47,085 nucleotides of DNA from Chara braunii (GCA_003427395.1 BFEA01000065.1:3184244-3231328), one strand, 5' to 3'. Positions 20,760 to 29,919 are shown, counted from the first letter of the stretch. Notes: generated from the sequence alone by a model not told the origin. Program-made: numbers and translations.

Positions 20760-21490
20760 GGTGGTGGAAACAGAACACTACTTTCACAATCTTCTGCCCG
20801 ACCATTCAGGTAGAGGACCTGGAGATAGATCCGGCGGAGTGGGTGTGGAAACTGAGAAGAGATACACTTAACGTATCTCGCAGGGTCAACATACTTCACT
20901 ATACGACCAGGCCGGGTTACAAGCTCAGGCTTAGACCATACCCCCTGACGGAGACGGTACCGGCCGAACAGATGCCGACCATCCAATGGTCCTCGCTCAC
21001 GGCCATCATCAGGCTGGGACGGGTACGAAGCATGCAGTGGGTGATTTATTACGTAGCCCTGCAAGTCAGCGTGTGGTTAAACGTGCGTACAAGTCAGGAA
21101 CACAGACTGCCTCAGAATGAGTTGTGCATGGTGTGTAAGGATGGATGGAGTCAGGGAGACCACGGAGCATTCATTGCCTAATAGCATGCAGGGAGGCAAA
21201 GGGAATCTAACAGATAGCCAAGGAATGGTGGGAGGGACTTGCAGACATGCAGTTCCTGGAGACCTTGACGGCACTCCTCACCGGGGGGAGCTGCCGCCAG
21301 GATGGTCAGTCTTCGAGCAAAAATATTTCCTTCTGCTGCGTCAATATGCCCTATATGGACCATTTGCAAAAGAAGGTGCCAGATCACAATAGAAGGCCGT
21401 CCGATGCCAATCCTAGAAGCGAGGGAGTGCTTTAGGAGTTTACTGGAAACTGAAATAAGAGCCCAATGGAAGAGAGTAAGATGGAAGATG
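20760..21490 (+). pseudogene. LINE E fragment, ORF2 C-terminus
   Basis: DLEIDPAEWVWKLRRD, LGRVRSMQWVIYYVALQVSVW and LCMVC match the zinc-motif region of LINE B (ELEFDPKEWIWDL, ...CSLQWLIAHAALPVNQW, ...CSMC). After frameshifts at ~21,180 and ~21,340 the reading ends in ITIEG...FRSLLETEIRAQWK. Neither the tail block nor a poly-A follows; an (AAC)n microsatellite comes ~120 bp later. Inactive fragment. Confidence 0.7.
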
Positions 21491-21611
21491 ATGGGGGGTT
21501 GCTCACTGGAGGGTTTGTAGGGAGGACGCTCATGACGGCCGGCGGTTTGCACGTAGCGATTGAGGAGGCAGATCGGACAGCGCTGGCGAATACAACATCC
21601 GCTATAATCAA

Positions 21612-21612
21612 G

Positions 21613-21674
<62 letters not shown>
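21612..21674. repeat. (AAC)n microsatellite
   Basis: About 21 uninterrupted AAC units. It creates long poly-Asn or poly-Leu open frames on either strand that should not be taken as genes. Confidence 0.95.
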
Positions 21675-21676
<2 letters not shown>

Positions 21677-22272
21677 ACAGCATCAACGGCAACAACTTGA
21701 GTGCGGAGGGTGAGGAGGCAGACAGGCTGGCGATGGCGATCGCAGACACCAGCACTAAGGACTGTGTTGTCTGCTACGGCGGCAACGCTCGATCTTCATC
21801 AGCATGGAGGCAGCTCGGTTGGAATTTGCGGAGGTTTGGGCGAATTTCATTTTTTCACCCCGCGAGGTCAACATGGCTTTACTTTCGTCCATGCTCCGAA
21901 GTTTGGCCTCGCGAGGGGATTGGGTGGTTGATTGCCTCCTATTGATTACAGCCGACGGGGCATGGGCTGTCTCAGTGGGTGGGGTGGGTAATGGTTGAGG
22001 GGTCGCTAGCATTGCTGTCTTCTGAAGTAATCTTCGACTCTCCTGATTTTACATATGTTTGTTACCTTGATAGATGGCTTTTTACATTTTTTACATTTTC
22101 ACGTGCATTTTTTTGTACACGTGTACACCATGCTACACTCGGAGGTAGGGAATTGTGCCACATCACCCTACAAGGAAATTAGAGTACATTATAGCTGGAT
22201 GTCAATCCTACCCTTATGCAGGGAAGTAATCAATGCCTCGGCTCTTTTCTGAGATGTAGGTGCGAACACATA
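21675..22272. other. no recognisable feature
   Basis: Moderate-complexity sequence with overlapping short frames on both strands, none with a domain. A T-rich stretch sits near 22,080-22,110. Confidence 0.35.
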
Positions 22273-22440
22273 ATAGGGAGGCTGGTCCTGAATTCCAGCT
22301 CATACACATCACAATGATATTTCCTCCTATCACTGAATAGGGACGCTGGACCCAATTTCCATCTGATACACATCACATCTTGTATAGGGACGCTGGAGCC
22401 AATTTCCAGCAGGTGCAGCTCCCCACCAATAGATGGAGCC
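22273..22440 (+). repeat. three tandem partial SINE-like modules
   Basis: Units start ATAGGGAGGCTGG (22,274), ATAGGGACGCTGG (22,337) and ATAGGGACGCTGG (22,384). The first two end in CATACACATCACA-like sequence. Only the third continues through the T-arm-like hairpin into CAGCTCCCCACCAATAGATGG. It is a local expansion of the module found at 12.9, 24.5 and 26.0 kb. Confidence 0.65.
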
Positions 22441-22624
22441 TTCGACGCAGGGGCCTACTTACCGGGGCTGCTCTTATCACCTCGTTAAGTAGGTTTTCCC
22501 ACATGCGAAGTTAAAAAAAGAAAAAAAAAGATGGAAGATGCAGCAAAACCCAGAGGAAGCCAAGAATATCCAGAATCATTTTGAACACATGACCCTAGGG
22601 TCTGGGAAGCTCGCCACAATAGAG

Positions 22625-22675
22625 GAACAACATTTAATCTTACACCTCTCCAACAGTTAGGACCATATAAGGAAG
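22625..22675 (+). repeat. left arm of a 51-bp inverted repeat pair
   Basis: Matches the reverse complement of 23,842-23,892 with two mismatches, both transitions. The core is CACCTCTCCAACAGTTAGGA. It ends one base before the palindromic foldback at 22,677. The partner is joined to a longer tRNA-like segment, so the two may be oppositely oriented copies of one short retroposon. Confidence 0.65.
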
Positions 22676-22676
22676 T

Positions 22677-22879
22677 GGGAGGAAGGGGGGTTAAAGGGAA
22701 TAGGCCAGGGGTTCTGGACCATTGGTCTCTCGTTCCTGTATACTATACAGGAACGAGAGACCAATGGTCCAGAACCCCTGGCCAGGAACGAGAGACCAAT
22801 GGTCCAGAACCGCTGGCCAGGAACGAAAGACCAATGGTCCAGAACCCCTGGCCCATTCCCTTTAACCCCCCTTCCTCCC
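22677..22879. mobile_element. palindromic foldback element with triplicated arm unit
   Basis: The outer ends GGGAGGAAGGGGGGTTAAAG and the inverse CTTTAACCCCCCTTCCTCCC pair. The centre is an 81-bp perfect palindrome (22,703-22,783) around one base at 22,743. In the right arm a ~35-bp unit (AGGAACGAGAGACCAATGG...) occurs three times against once in the left. No coding capacity. It may be a foldback/MITE-type element or a replication-made inverted duplication; target duplication is unclear. Confidence 0.7.
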
Positions 22880-23550
22880 GCTTTGCAATCATACTCGCAT
22901 ACTTTGTCACTCCACATGCATTCAAACAGATGGTGAATCAGACTGGCGCATAGCACCCAACTCAAAGCTCGAAGATATGGAAACCAAGACACAGTTCAGA
23001 TGTAAGCTCGCTTCAACAGGCTATGGTGCATCAGCACCCACACATCGCAACTCTTGTCACTGTGTCCAACACCACTGTTCGCTTCACACTCCAACTCCGG
23101 ATCACCCTGGATACCCCACGCACACACGCTGTACGCACACCACACTAACAGCTATGGCAGCTATGGCCGCCACTAACACTACCCTACAAGCAGCTATGGC
23201 TGCGCTAACTCCTTCAGCCCACTTCGACTTCAGGCTCCTCTGCAGACCACCTCGCACAAGTCACCGAGGCAGCGCTTCCGCATGGCTTCCGCAGGAATGA
23301 ATGAATGGCTGTGCACTGCCTCTTGATTTATACTTCTGTAACTCGTTGGTCTGCCTCTTTCCACCGGGCCCAGTCCCCCTTGGTACTTGCTGACTGCGCA
23401 AAGAGAGACTGGGACTGGGTACCACTGACTAAGCGAAGTTGGACGCACCACTTGCCCACTTGCCTCTGGCCTTCTGTGGAAAACGTGAGAGGAAAACTTG
23501 AAAGGCCACTTCCGGACCTTCCGGAAGACCGTGGACTTGGCCTTTCAGTA
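22880..23550. other. no recognisable gene
   Basis: Ordinary-complexity sequence; C-rich with CACA motifs near 23,050-23,150 and GCTATGGC repeats near 23,150-23,200. Open frames on both strands lack domains. Confidence 0.35.
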
Positions 23551-23637
23551 CTGTAGCACCTACGACCTTGACTCTTCAGGACTGTAGCAGCTACGACTTT
23601 GACCCTTCGGGACATCTACAGCTACGACTTCTGGAAC
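23551..23637. repeat. three ~30-bp tandem units
   Basis: Diverged units contain CTGTAGCACCTACGACCTTG, CTGTAGCAGCTACGACTTTG and CTACAGCTACGACTTCTGG, with a CTTCAGGA-type linker. Function unknown. Confidence 0.6.
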
Positions 23638-23725
23638 TGTCTAAGACCTCTACTCGACAGGTCTACAGATCGAATCCCTATGTCCACACAGTCGTACGAC
23701 AGACAAACAACAACTCATAAAACAC

Positions 23726-23892
23726 AGGTCACGGGTTCAAGCGCTCAAGGGTCAACTCGATACTATACATGGGTGAGGTAAGGTCTGGGGATCAAACCCC
23801 GGGATCTGCATATTCCTCTGCAAAGGTGGAAACCGTTTCAGCTTCCTTATACGGTCCTAACTGTTGAAGAGGTGTAAGATTAAATGTTGTTC
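23726..23892. repeat. tRNA-like short interspersed repeat
   Basis: The minus strand contains GGGGTTTGATCCCC (~23,790-23,803); GGTTTGATCCC matches the pol III B-box consensus GGTTCGANNCC at all but one position. Its left arm includes CACGGGTTCAAGC (~23,731) and its right end is the 51-bp block also present inverted at 22,625-22,675. No convincing A box or tRNA cloverleaf is present, so it is not a tRNA gene; a tRNA-derived SINE fragment is the best guess. Confidence 0.4.
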
Positions 23893-23941
23893 TCAGTTTT
23901 GGCTGAAAGAAGAAGAAAGGATAAGACACAGCAGGAGGTAG

Positions 23942-23962
23942 GGGTTTAGGGTTTAGGGTTTA
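23942..23962 (+). repeat. interstitial telomere-like repeat, (TTTAGGG)3
   Basis: Three units of GGGTTTA. This is the Arabidopsis-type telomere unit shared by most land plants and many green algae. The run is too short to be a former chromosome end with certainty; it could be chance or repair-derived. Confidence 0.6.
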
Positions 23963-24141
23963 TAAGGTTAAAAAGATGCCTAGGGTTTCAAGAGGGGGAA
24001 AGGCGATATGGTCAGAAGGTTAAGGGTGTGAATTAGTCTGGTTACACTTTCGTGGGCGACAGTAGCATAGCTTTTTTCTTTTTATTTCTGTTTGTTTGTG
24101 CTTTGTTTGTCCATTTTTCACTTTCGTTGAAGTTGCAGATA

Positions 24142-24199
24142 TTGGGACACTGGACCTGGTTTCCAGCACAAACCAAACCTGGGTAATGGCCCCAGCACT
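24142..24199 (+). repeat. SINE-like modules in rearranged order
   Basis: GGGACACTGGACC...TTTCCAGC (T-arm-like module) is followed by ACCTGGG-TAATGGC-CCCAG. The two hairpins occur in reverse order relative to the copies at 12.9 and 24.5 kb, both still in plus orientation. The second hairpin has CTGGG/CCCAG in place of CCGGG/CCCGG, a matched change. Confidence 0.55.
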
Positions 24200-24448
24200 A
24201 TCCAGGTTGAGATGTTGAGGAATTCCCAGCCTCATTGATTGTTCATATAATAAAACTGCAGCTTTCTTTAAAATGAAAAAAACAAAACTTGGTACCCAGA
24301 TCATGAGTTCGAGTCATGCCTTGCTCAGATGAATACAGTAATGATAGGTGCTACCCCCTTAACAGGAAAAAAAGAAAAGGATTTCACTTGAAAGAAATGA
24401 CGCAGAAGAGTCAAGTTCAGTCTGATACTTCGGAATCTTCTTAGCCGA

Positions 24449-24560
24449 AGCCGGGTAATGACCCCGGTGCTTCAGATTCTGTGTATAATTTTCATATGGG
24501 ACGCTGGGCCCGGCTCTCAGCACGTGTTGCTCCCCACAAAAAAAGAATAATATTAATAAT
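24449..24560 (+). mobile_element. SINE-like hairpin element, A-tailed copy
   Basis: The order is GCCGGG-TAATGAC-CCCGGT hairpin (24,450-24,468), A/T spacer, CATATGGGACGCTGGGCCCG module (24,493-24,538), then CTCCCCACAAAAAAAG and A/T-rich sequence. The A run directly after the conserved end suggests retroposition in plus orientation. Confidence 0.6.
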
Positions 24561-25546
24561 AAATCAGACCTCATCAGGGGCGAGGTCCCATTAGCAGTCG
24601 GATAGGAGTGTGGCCGATCCAGTGTGACACTGAGTGGCAGCGGCCAGACAGGTTCATTACGAATTTCTGGGCTGAGAAAACAGGAGAAAGGCAAAAAAAA
24701 AACAAAGAAACAGAGACCTCCCACCGGGAATCACGGAAGAGTGCTTCCCAGCCAACATATCACAAATGATCTGATGGTGGTGGTTCCAACAACAGTGAAC
24801 AAAGTAACCGCCACAATTTCTGGAATAAACTTGACTTCTGTCAGCACTGATCCTGACACCCTCCATATGCTCCGTGATTGAAGGACGGCTCCACCCAATT
24901 AGATAATTGAACAACAGCAAGTAAAATACTGAAAATCTTCTATCCAGTGGGCCTAAGGCCAACCCCACCCTCCGTTGGGTCCGGGCACACCCCAAACCGA
25001 TTGAAAAGATTCTGGCGGGAAGCTTTCTTTGCACGGGCATGCCCAGTGTTAAGGAGAGGAGGAGGGGAACAAAGATCTCCTTACTTTTTCAGGTAATACA
25101 TGCAAAATACTGACCATGGGATCGCGAGTACTGCACAGCAGGATTTGGGTCACTCAACTGCCCCACAAACTCGTTTCTATCCTATCCCGTTGCTAGTGGG
25201 ACCTCGCCCCAGACGACTGAGATTGGTTCTTTTTTTTTCCACACGACTGAGATTTGTTTGGCCCTCGGGAAAGAACTCCAAAGAAGCAGCACTTTGCAGC
25301 AGGGGTCCTCCCTCTTTTTTCCCCTTTTTCTTCTTTCTTTTGTAAGGAAAAAGAGTAGGGGTCCTCCCTCATCTTCCCTCAAGAGAGAGAGAAATCTAAA
25401 TGACATTGGGCTCGACCTGGTTTCCAGCTATCAAAATATTATCCTTTTTTTCCTTTCTTTCAAGGGTCCTCACCTGCCCATTGACCTGACCTGACACACA
25501 GTGACCATTGCTCCTGCTGTTGAACTTCTGACATGTTCTTGAACAG
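24561..25546. other. unclassified with polypyrimidine blocks
   Basis: Contains a repeated ACGACTGAGATT (~25,212 and ~25,242) and a repeated GGGGTCCTCCCTC (~25,304 and ~25,356) within pyrimidine-rich sequence. A minus-strand piece near 24,960-25,040 (CPDPTEGGVGLRP) weakly resembles the thumb region of LINE ORF2 but is too short to call. Confidence 0.3.
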
Positions 25547-25744
25547 GTGTCAGAGCGGGCAGACAATCTGTGTGAGATGTTTGTGGCAATGGAAAATAGA
25601 ATGAGAAGTGTTCCTCAAGATGAGCAAGAGCTGGTTGCTGACAAAAAGTACATTTTGGGGTGCTCAAGCGAGTTGAACTCCATGCAGCGTTCCATTGACG
25701 ACTGCAAAAAGTGTCTTGATTTCCTTGGTGCGAATAGCAGAAAG
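25547..25744 (+). CDS. candidate host exon, possibly dynein heavy chain tail
   Basis: The 198-nt stretch is open for exactly 66 codons. It follows a branch-site-like CTGAC, a pyrimidine stretch and GAACAG, and is followed by AAAG|GTTTCT, so it would be a phase 0-0 exon. It contains SVPQDEQELVADKKYI, then a helical segment with ELNSMQRSIDDCKKCLDFLG. The spacing (hydrophobic helix, Pro, acidic run, LV..KKYI, then I...C..FL) resembles the tail/linker helices of axonemal dynein heavy chains, which organisms with flagellate sperm need. Family assignment is inference from memory of the pattern. No neighbouring exon was found, so it may be a relic. Confidence 0.4.
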
Positions 25745-25900
25745 GTTTCTCATTCCTGCCTCTTTGTCTTCAAGCTGCTTGCTTGAGTTGAGCTACTAAG
25801 CTTTCCCAAAGTTTCTTCATCGTTCTTCTCTTTTGAACACGCGCAGAAAGTACAACCTTATGGGGTTAAAGAGGTTGCATCTTTTTTCCTTGGGTCAGCC
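25745..25900. other. sequence after the candidate exon, nothing seen
   Basis: Would be intron if the upstream exon is real. No other feature is visible. Confidence 0.3.
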
Positions 25901-26038
25901 TTTTTTTTTATATATATAAAACACCCCCATCAGTGTTAGCGGTACTGATAAGAGCAGCCACCGCTAGCACCTAGGGAGAGGCTCCATCTATTGGTGGGGA
26001 GCAACTCCTGCTGGAAAATGGGTCCAGCGTCCCTTATA
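25901..26038 (-). mobile_element. SINE-like hairpin element, uninterrupted copy
   Basis: In minus sense it has GGGACGCTGGACCC, hairpin, CTCCCCACCAATAGATGG and then stem GTGCTAGCGGT pairing with ACCGCTAACAC (plus positions 25,933-25,971), followed by an A tail (T-run 25,901-25,909). It is the clearest complete view of the 3' half and shows stem S1 with C:G pairs where the 10.9- and 27.4-kb copies have T:A. Confidence 0.65.
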
Positions 26039-26831
26039 AAGGAATTATACAGAAACATTTGAAAGCATCTGAAAAAACGAGACTGGAATATGCCTGCCAG
26101 CATTGATTACTCTGGATTCCAGAGGATTGACTGAGCAGGTTGTGGAAGGGCTCTCCGTCTGTGTCCACCCACCCTTTCTAACCTTCTTTCTTGTGAAAAA
26201 CTGTCTTGGTCAAGAAGGCTAACCCTGCTATCCTGGCCTGGAGACGCCATGGGGCCACTGGGGGGCACCAGTGGAGCCCTGCGTCTCCCTGCCCATTTCT
26301 CTCCCAGTTCGCCTTATCCTGTGGGCATAGCCCATGCTGATCGCCCCTTCCTAAAGACGTAATTGGAAATTCACAAATCTACAAGCTTGAGGAAGTGGTG
26401 CTGCTGTAGCCAGATTTCAGGTCCATACTCTGCCATTTCGCCGGTGTCGAAGAGATGTCGCAACAGTTGTATTTCCAAGGACCGTGGGTGAGGAGGGAAT
26501 GGATCTGGAAAATCCTCTGCTGGTCTCAAGAGACACTGGAGTCAATGGTCAGCCAATCTTTAAACTTCAATCGATAATCCCGTGGCACTGCCTCCCTTCC
26601 CTGTCCTTCCTCCCCATCCTCACTTCCTTTCCAATCCCCTGACCAGCAAACCTCTGCTACCCAACCCTCTCGATCCCCTCCCAGCCATTACTTAGAGAAC
26701 TGCACTAGCCTCTCCGTGATGTCCTTTGGCCTGTGAAGGGTATCAAGAGCGAGCTTGACTGACATCCATCGATACGTAAGTTCCAGTTGAATGTGCTGTT
26801 TAAATTGTTCGATCCTTTCCTCTCCCTCGAC
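26039..26831. other. no recognisable gene
   Basis: C/T-rich sequence. Short frames such as MSQQLYFQGPWVRREWIW (~26,455) lack context. ATACGTAAGT near 26,774 resembles a splice donor but no supporting exon is visible. Confidence 0.3.
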
Positions 26832-27307
26832 TCAAACTTGGTCTAAGACTAGAGCACAGCATTGCCACCAGAGAACCCAAAGGACCGTTCTTCGGCCTGG
26901 GTGGAACATATTCCAGGCAAAAATGTCCCTCTGGAGAGGCGGGCAGTGACCCATAAGAATGGCTCGCCACTCCCACGGCCACCGATGATTTGGAACTATT
27001 TGCTGCCATACCCTATCCCACCATCTCCAAGTAAGGATTTTTTTCGGGCATTGTTGAAAGATGTGCTTTATTGTCTCTGCTCTCTTCCTTACTGGGAGGG
27101 GCATCGCTCGCACCACGGGAGGGTACGACCCTGCTGTTCGAAGTGCGAGTGATCGATCAACCAATCGTTTGTTGGTAAACAAAGATGCAGGATTTGCCAT
27201 TGCAGAGACGTAATTTTGGCAGGCCTACACTTGATGTCACGAAACCATTGAATCGGTGTGAGGACTTGTTTTTCCACATTGAGGTGCCTATGCCATCTGT
27301 CGATCAC
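26832..27307 (-). pseudogene. LINE F fragment, zf-RVT region, different LINE lineage
   Basis: In minus sense, RPAKITSLQWQILHLCLPTNDWL and LPWCERCPSQ (frame from 27,307) continue after a frameshift as ETIKHIFQQCPKKILTWRWW (frame 27,200-26,832). This is the CxxC...HxxxxC arrangement of the zinc-binding reverse-transcriptase domain at the end of plant LINE ORF2. Its sequence is distant from LINEs A-E, so it belongs to another subfamily. No RT or tail is seen nearby. Confidence 0.65.
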
Positions 27308-27308
27308 T

Positions 27309-27418
27309 TTTTTTTTTTTTTTTTTTTACAACAGCCTGAGCTGCTAGGGGTGCTGATAAGAGTGCTAGGGGTGCTGATAAGAGTAGACACCACTAGCACC
27401 ATCGGGGAGGCTCCATCA
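27309..27418 (-). mobile_element. SINE-like hairpin element, truncated copy
   Basis: T-run 27,309-27,327 (A tail in minus sense), then stem GTGCTAGGGGTG with CACCACTAGCAC (27,362-27,399), then GGGGAGGCTCCATC, where it ends at LINE D. A 20-bp piece of the stem is duplicated in tandem (27,342-27,361 and 27,362-27,382). Confidence 0.55.
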
Positions 27419-27420
27419 AA

Positions 27421-28510
27421 CCAATTGAACTCATCCTTAGCTTTGAACAATTCATCAAGAAAGGCTGCCGCTTTCACAAGCTAAATAACTCCCTCCTTTT
27501 GAGCAAGACCTTTCAGGCGGGTGTTCAAGAATGCTGGCAAAACTCGAGAAGAGGATACCTACCATATCAAGGCAGGTGGGAGTGGTTTCAAGAAAGCTAC
27601 CTCACTCTATCTTAGACAGTGGATAAAATCTCTAGGAAACTAGCCAATCATAGGAAACAAAGGAAACAGGCATTGGAAAATGCTCTTGAGATATCAGAAA
27701 TAAACCTGATCGATAATCCATCTTTCGTGCTCTACAGAGACATTTTCAAAAAAGGGAGAGAAGAACTGACGATATGGAGATGGTGGGAGCTGAAAGGCCT
27801 GCAAGTGAGAGCAAGGATGAATGAATACGAACTAAGCGAGTCAATGTCCAAACACTTCTTCGCAAGAATAAAAACCAATGCTAGGTCTAGTTCAATTTAA
27901 GGCCTGAGGACTCTCACAACAGCATCTAAAATAGCTACAGACAGCGTGGGAATGTTGAACATAGCAAAGGAATTCTACGAAGACCTCTACCACACACAGA
28001 CCCCTACACCTACCCCGCCGAGCACTAGAGAGGCACAAAACAAGATGTTATAGTATTTTGAGAAAACGATATCTCCAGAACAAGCACAATCTCTTGATAA
28101 ACCGATCACAATAGAGGAACTACAAGTCACAGTTCAAATGGACAACAACAAATCACCAGGCATAGATGGATTGATGAGAGAATTCTAGGAAAAGGTCTGG
28201 CCACTCTTAGGGGGCGATCTGCTGAATTTTTCCAATGACAGTTGGTCTAAGGGCGGCTTAGGAAACCTGATGAGTAGTAGTGTAGTTACGCTATTGTACA
28301 AGAAAGGGGAGAAGGAAGACATAAGAAACTAAAGACCAATCTCGTTGCTGACTCTCCCTTACAAGATTTTGGCCAAAGCTCTAGCTTTTCGAATCTTAGA
28401 TGTGACAAATAAATGCTTCCACATTGATCAAAAAGGTTTCATCCCGGGGAGGTATATCCTGGACAACGTACTTATGCTTAATGGATCAGCCAAAAAAGTC
28501 AGAGAGAAGA
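27421..28510 (+). pseudogene. LINE D fragment, ORF2 linker and RT start
   Basis: [69 protein letters not shown]-like and [11 protein letters not shown] follow LINE B in order (5,430-6,185, then 7,487-7,720). There are stops at ~27,615, 27,898, 28,052, 28,187 and 28,330. The coding ends at EKM, exactly where a family-2 LTR starts (28,511). This copy supplies the uninterrupted version of the site where the retroposon entered LINE B. Confidence 0.75.
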
Positions 28511-29693
28511 TGTGGCATACTCCGTACCACACGGGCCCAGCAGAGCCCGACCTGGTGGACTAAGGGTCCGTAGGGGTAGGGCCTGTTTCAGGCCCTGTGT
28601 CGTTTCGGCCTCCAGCCTGAAAACGACGGGCCATTTTCAGGCCCTCTCAAGATCGACCTACCCTGAAACTCATGCACCAGACCGGGGTTTTAGCTCAGGC
28701 CTTTAAGGCTTATTTTGTGGAGCGTCAACCCCAGGGTCTGGCACGTTTTGGCATAGGCACGAGCAGCCTCGCGGACGGGCCAGCACTATATAATGCNNNN
28801 NNNNNNNNNNNNNNNNNNNNNNNNNNNNNNNNNNNNNNNNNNNNNNNNNNNNNNNNNNNNNNNNNNNNNNNNNNNNNNNNNNNNNNNNNNNNNNNNNNNN
28901 NNNNNNNNNNNNNNNNNNNNNNNNNNNNNNNNNNNNNNNNNNNNNNNNNNNNNNNNNNNNNNNNNNNNNNNNNNNNNNNNNNNNNNNNNNNNNNNNNNNN
29001 NNNNNNNNNNNNNNNNNNNNNNNNNNNNNNNNNNNNNNNNNNNNNNNNNNNNNNNNNNNNNNNNNNNNNNNNNNNNNNNNNNNNNNNNNNNNNNNNNNNN
29101 NNNNNNNNNNNNNNNNNNNNNNNNNNNNNNNNNNNNNNNNNNNNNNNNNNNNNNNNNNNNNNNNNNNNNNNNNNNNNNNNNNNNNNNNNNNNNNNNNNNN
29201 NNNNNNNNNNNNNNNNNNNNNNNNNNNNNNNNNNNNNNNNNNNNNNNNNNNNNNNNNNNNNNNNNNNNNNNNNNNNNNNNNNNNNNNNNNNNNNNNNNNN
29301 NNNNNNNNNNNNNNNNNNNNNNNNNNNNNNNNNNNNNNNNNCGACATTGGGATTTGACGACATTTGGGTTCAGACTCAGCATCGGGATTCAGACCTTTGG
29401 CGAGGGATTATTTGGGACTGTATCGAAGACTTGGTGTTGACGACATTTCCATCTTCCCCCCTCCCCCTCGTCTAATCTCCCTCTTCTTCGTCTGTGCATG
29501 ATCAGGGGACTGACACATTCTTCCTGTGTGAGCATCGGCCCCTTCACACCATGAAATGATGATGATGTATGTTTGGTCTGCATGGCATCTTGATTGATCG
29601 GATCAGTGGTATTTGAGCCTTCCGCTGTGCTATCTTGTATCTGGCGAGAAAGATCGGTTCTTGGTCTGGTCTGCACCGTGATGGTATGCAACA
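28511..29693 (+). mobile_element. LTR of retrotransposon family 2, copy 2
   Basis: Begins TGTGGCATAC and ends GTATGCAACA, 10-bp inverted ends with one mismatch. It is cut into LINE D. A TATA-like CACTATATAATGC lies at ~28,784 just before a 545-N gap. It shares CAGGCC motifs and the CTTCGTCTG-rich 3' part with 12,997-14,259. It is followed by a primer site, so it is a 5' LTR; the coding region and 3' LTR are not found. Confidence 0.75.
28797..29341. other. assembly gap of 545 N
   Basis: Undetermined bases within the LTR. Open frames across it consist of unknown residues and carry no information. Confidence 0.95.
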
Positions 29694-29696
29694 GTT

Positions 29697-29708
29697 TGGT
29701 ATCGGAGC
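29697..29708 (+). promoter_or_regulatory. primer-binding site, initiator tRNA-Met type (family 2)
   Basis: TGGTATCGGAGC lies three bases after the LTR end. It differs at one base from the usual TGGTATCAGAGC. Confidence 0.75.
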
Positions 29709-29758
29709 GGATCTTTTTCATCAAGATCCGCCCAATCAAGTAGCCAGCTCACTTGATC

Positions 29759-29760
29759 TA

Positions 29761-29791
<31 letters not shown>

Positions 29792-29803
29792 ATTGATTGA
29801 TTG

Positions 29804-29849
<46 letters not shown>

Positions 29850-29857
29850 CCAAATCA

Positions 29858-29917
<60 letters not shown>
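29759..29917. repeat. (TTGC)n and (TTGA)n microsatellite
   Basis: About six TTGC units followed by roughly 30 TTGA/GATT units with small breaks. The other family-2 copy has only about five units at the same relative position (~14,345), so the array expanded in this copy. Confidence 0.9.

Positions 29918-29919
<2 letters not shown>

Noticed and set aside
21432-21945. Open frames with poly-Asn or poly-Leu
   Set aside because: They are translations of the (AAC)n microsatellite.
24290-24335. GAGTTCGAGTCATG as part of a tRNA gene or SINE
   Set aside because: A five-base stem with a 7-nt loop is present but offset from T-arm geometry, and there is no acceptor stem or A box.
24657-25040. Minus-strand ORF of 127 aa as a LINE reverse-transcriptase thumb
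   Set aside because: Only a short GGVGLRP-like stretch in a different frame resembles it; insufficient to call.
25945-25975. CTGATAAGAG near a stem, recalling the CTGATGA core of hammerhead ribozymes
   Set aside because: The required GAAA segment and cleavage triplet in the right positions are absent, and the motif lies in the loop of a simple hairpin.
28672-29475. Long open frames on both strands
   Set aside because: They consist mostly of Ns; no sequence supports them.
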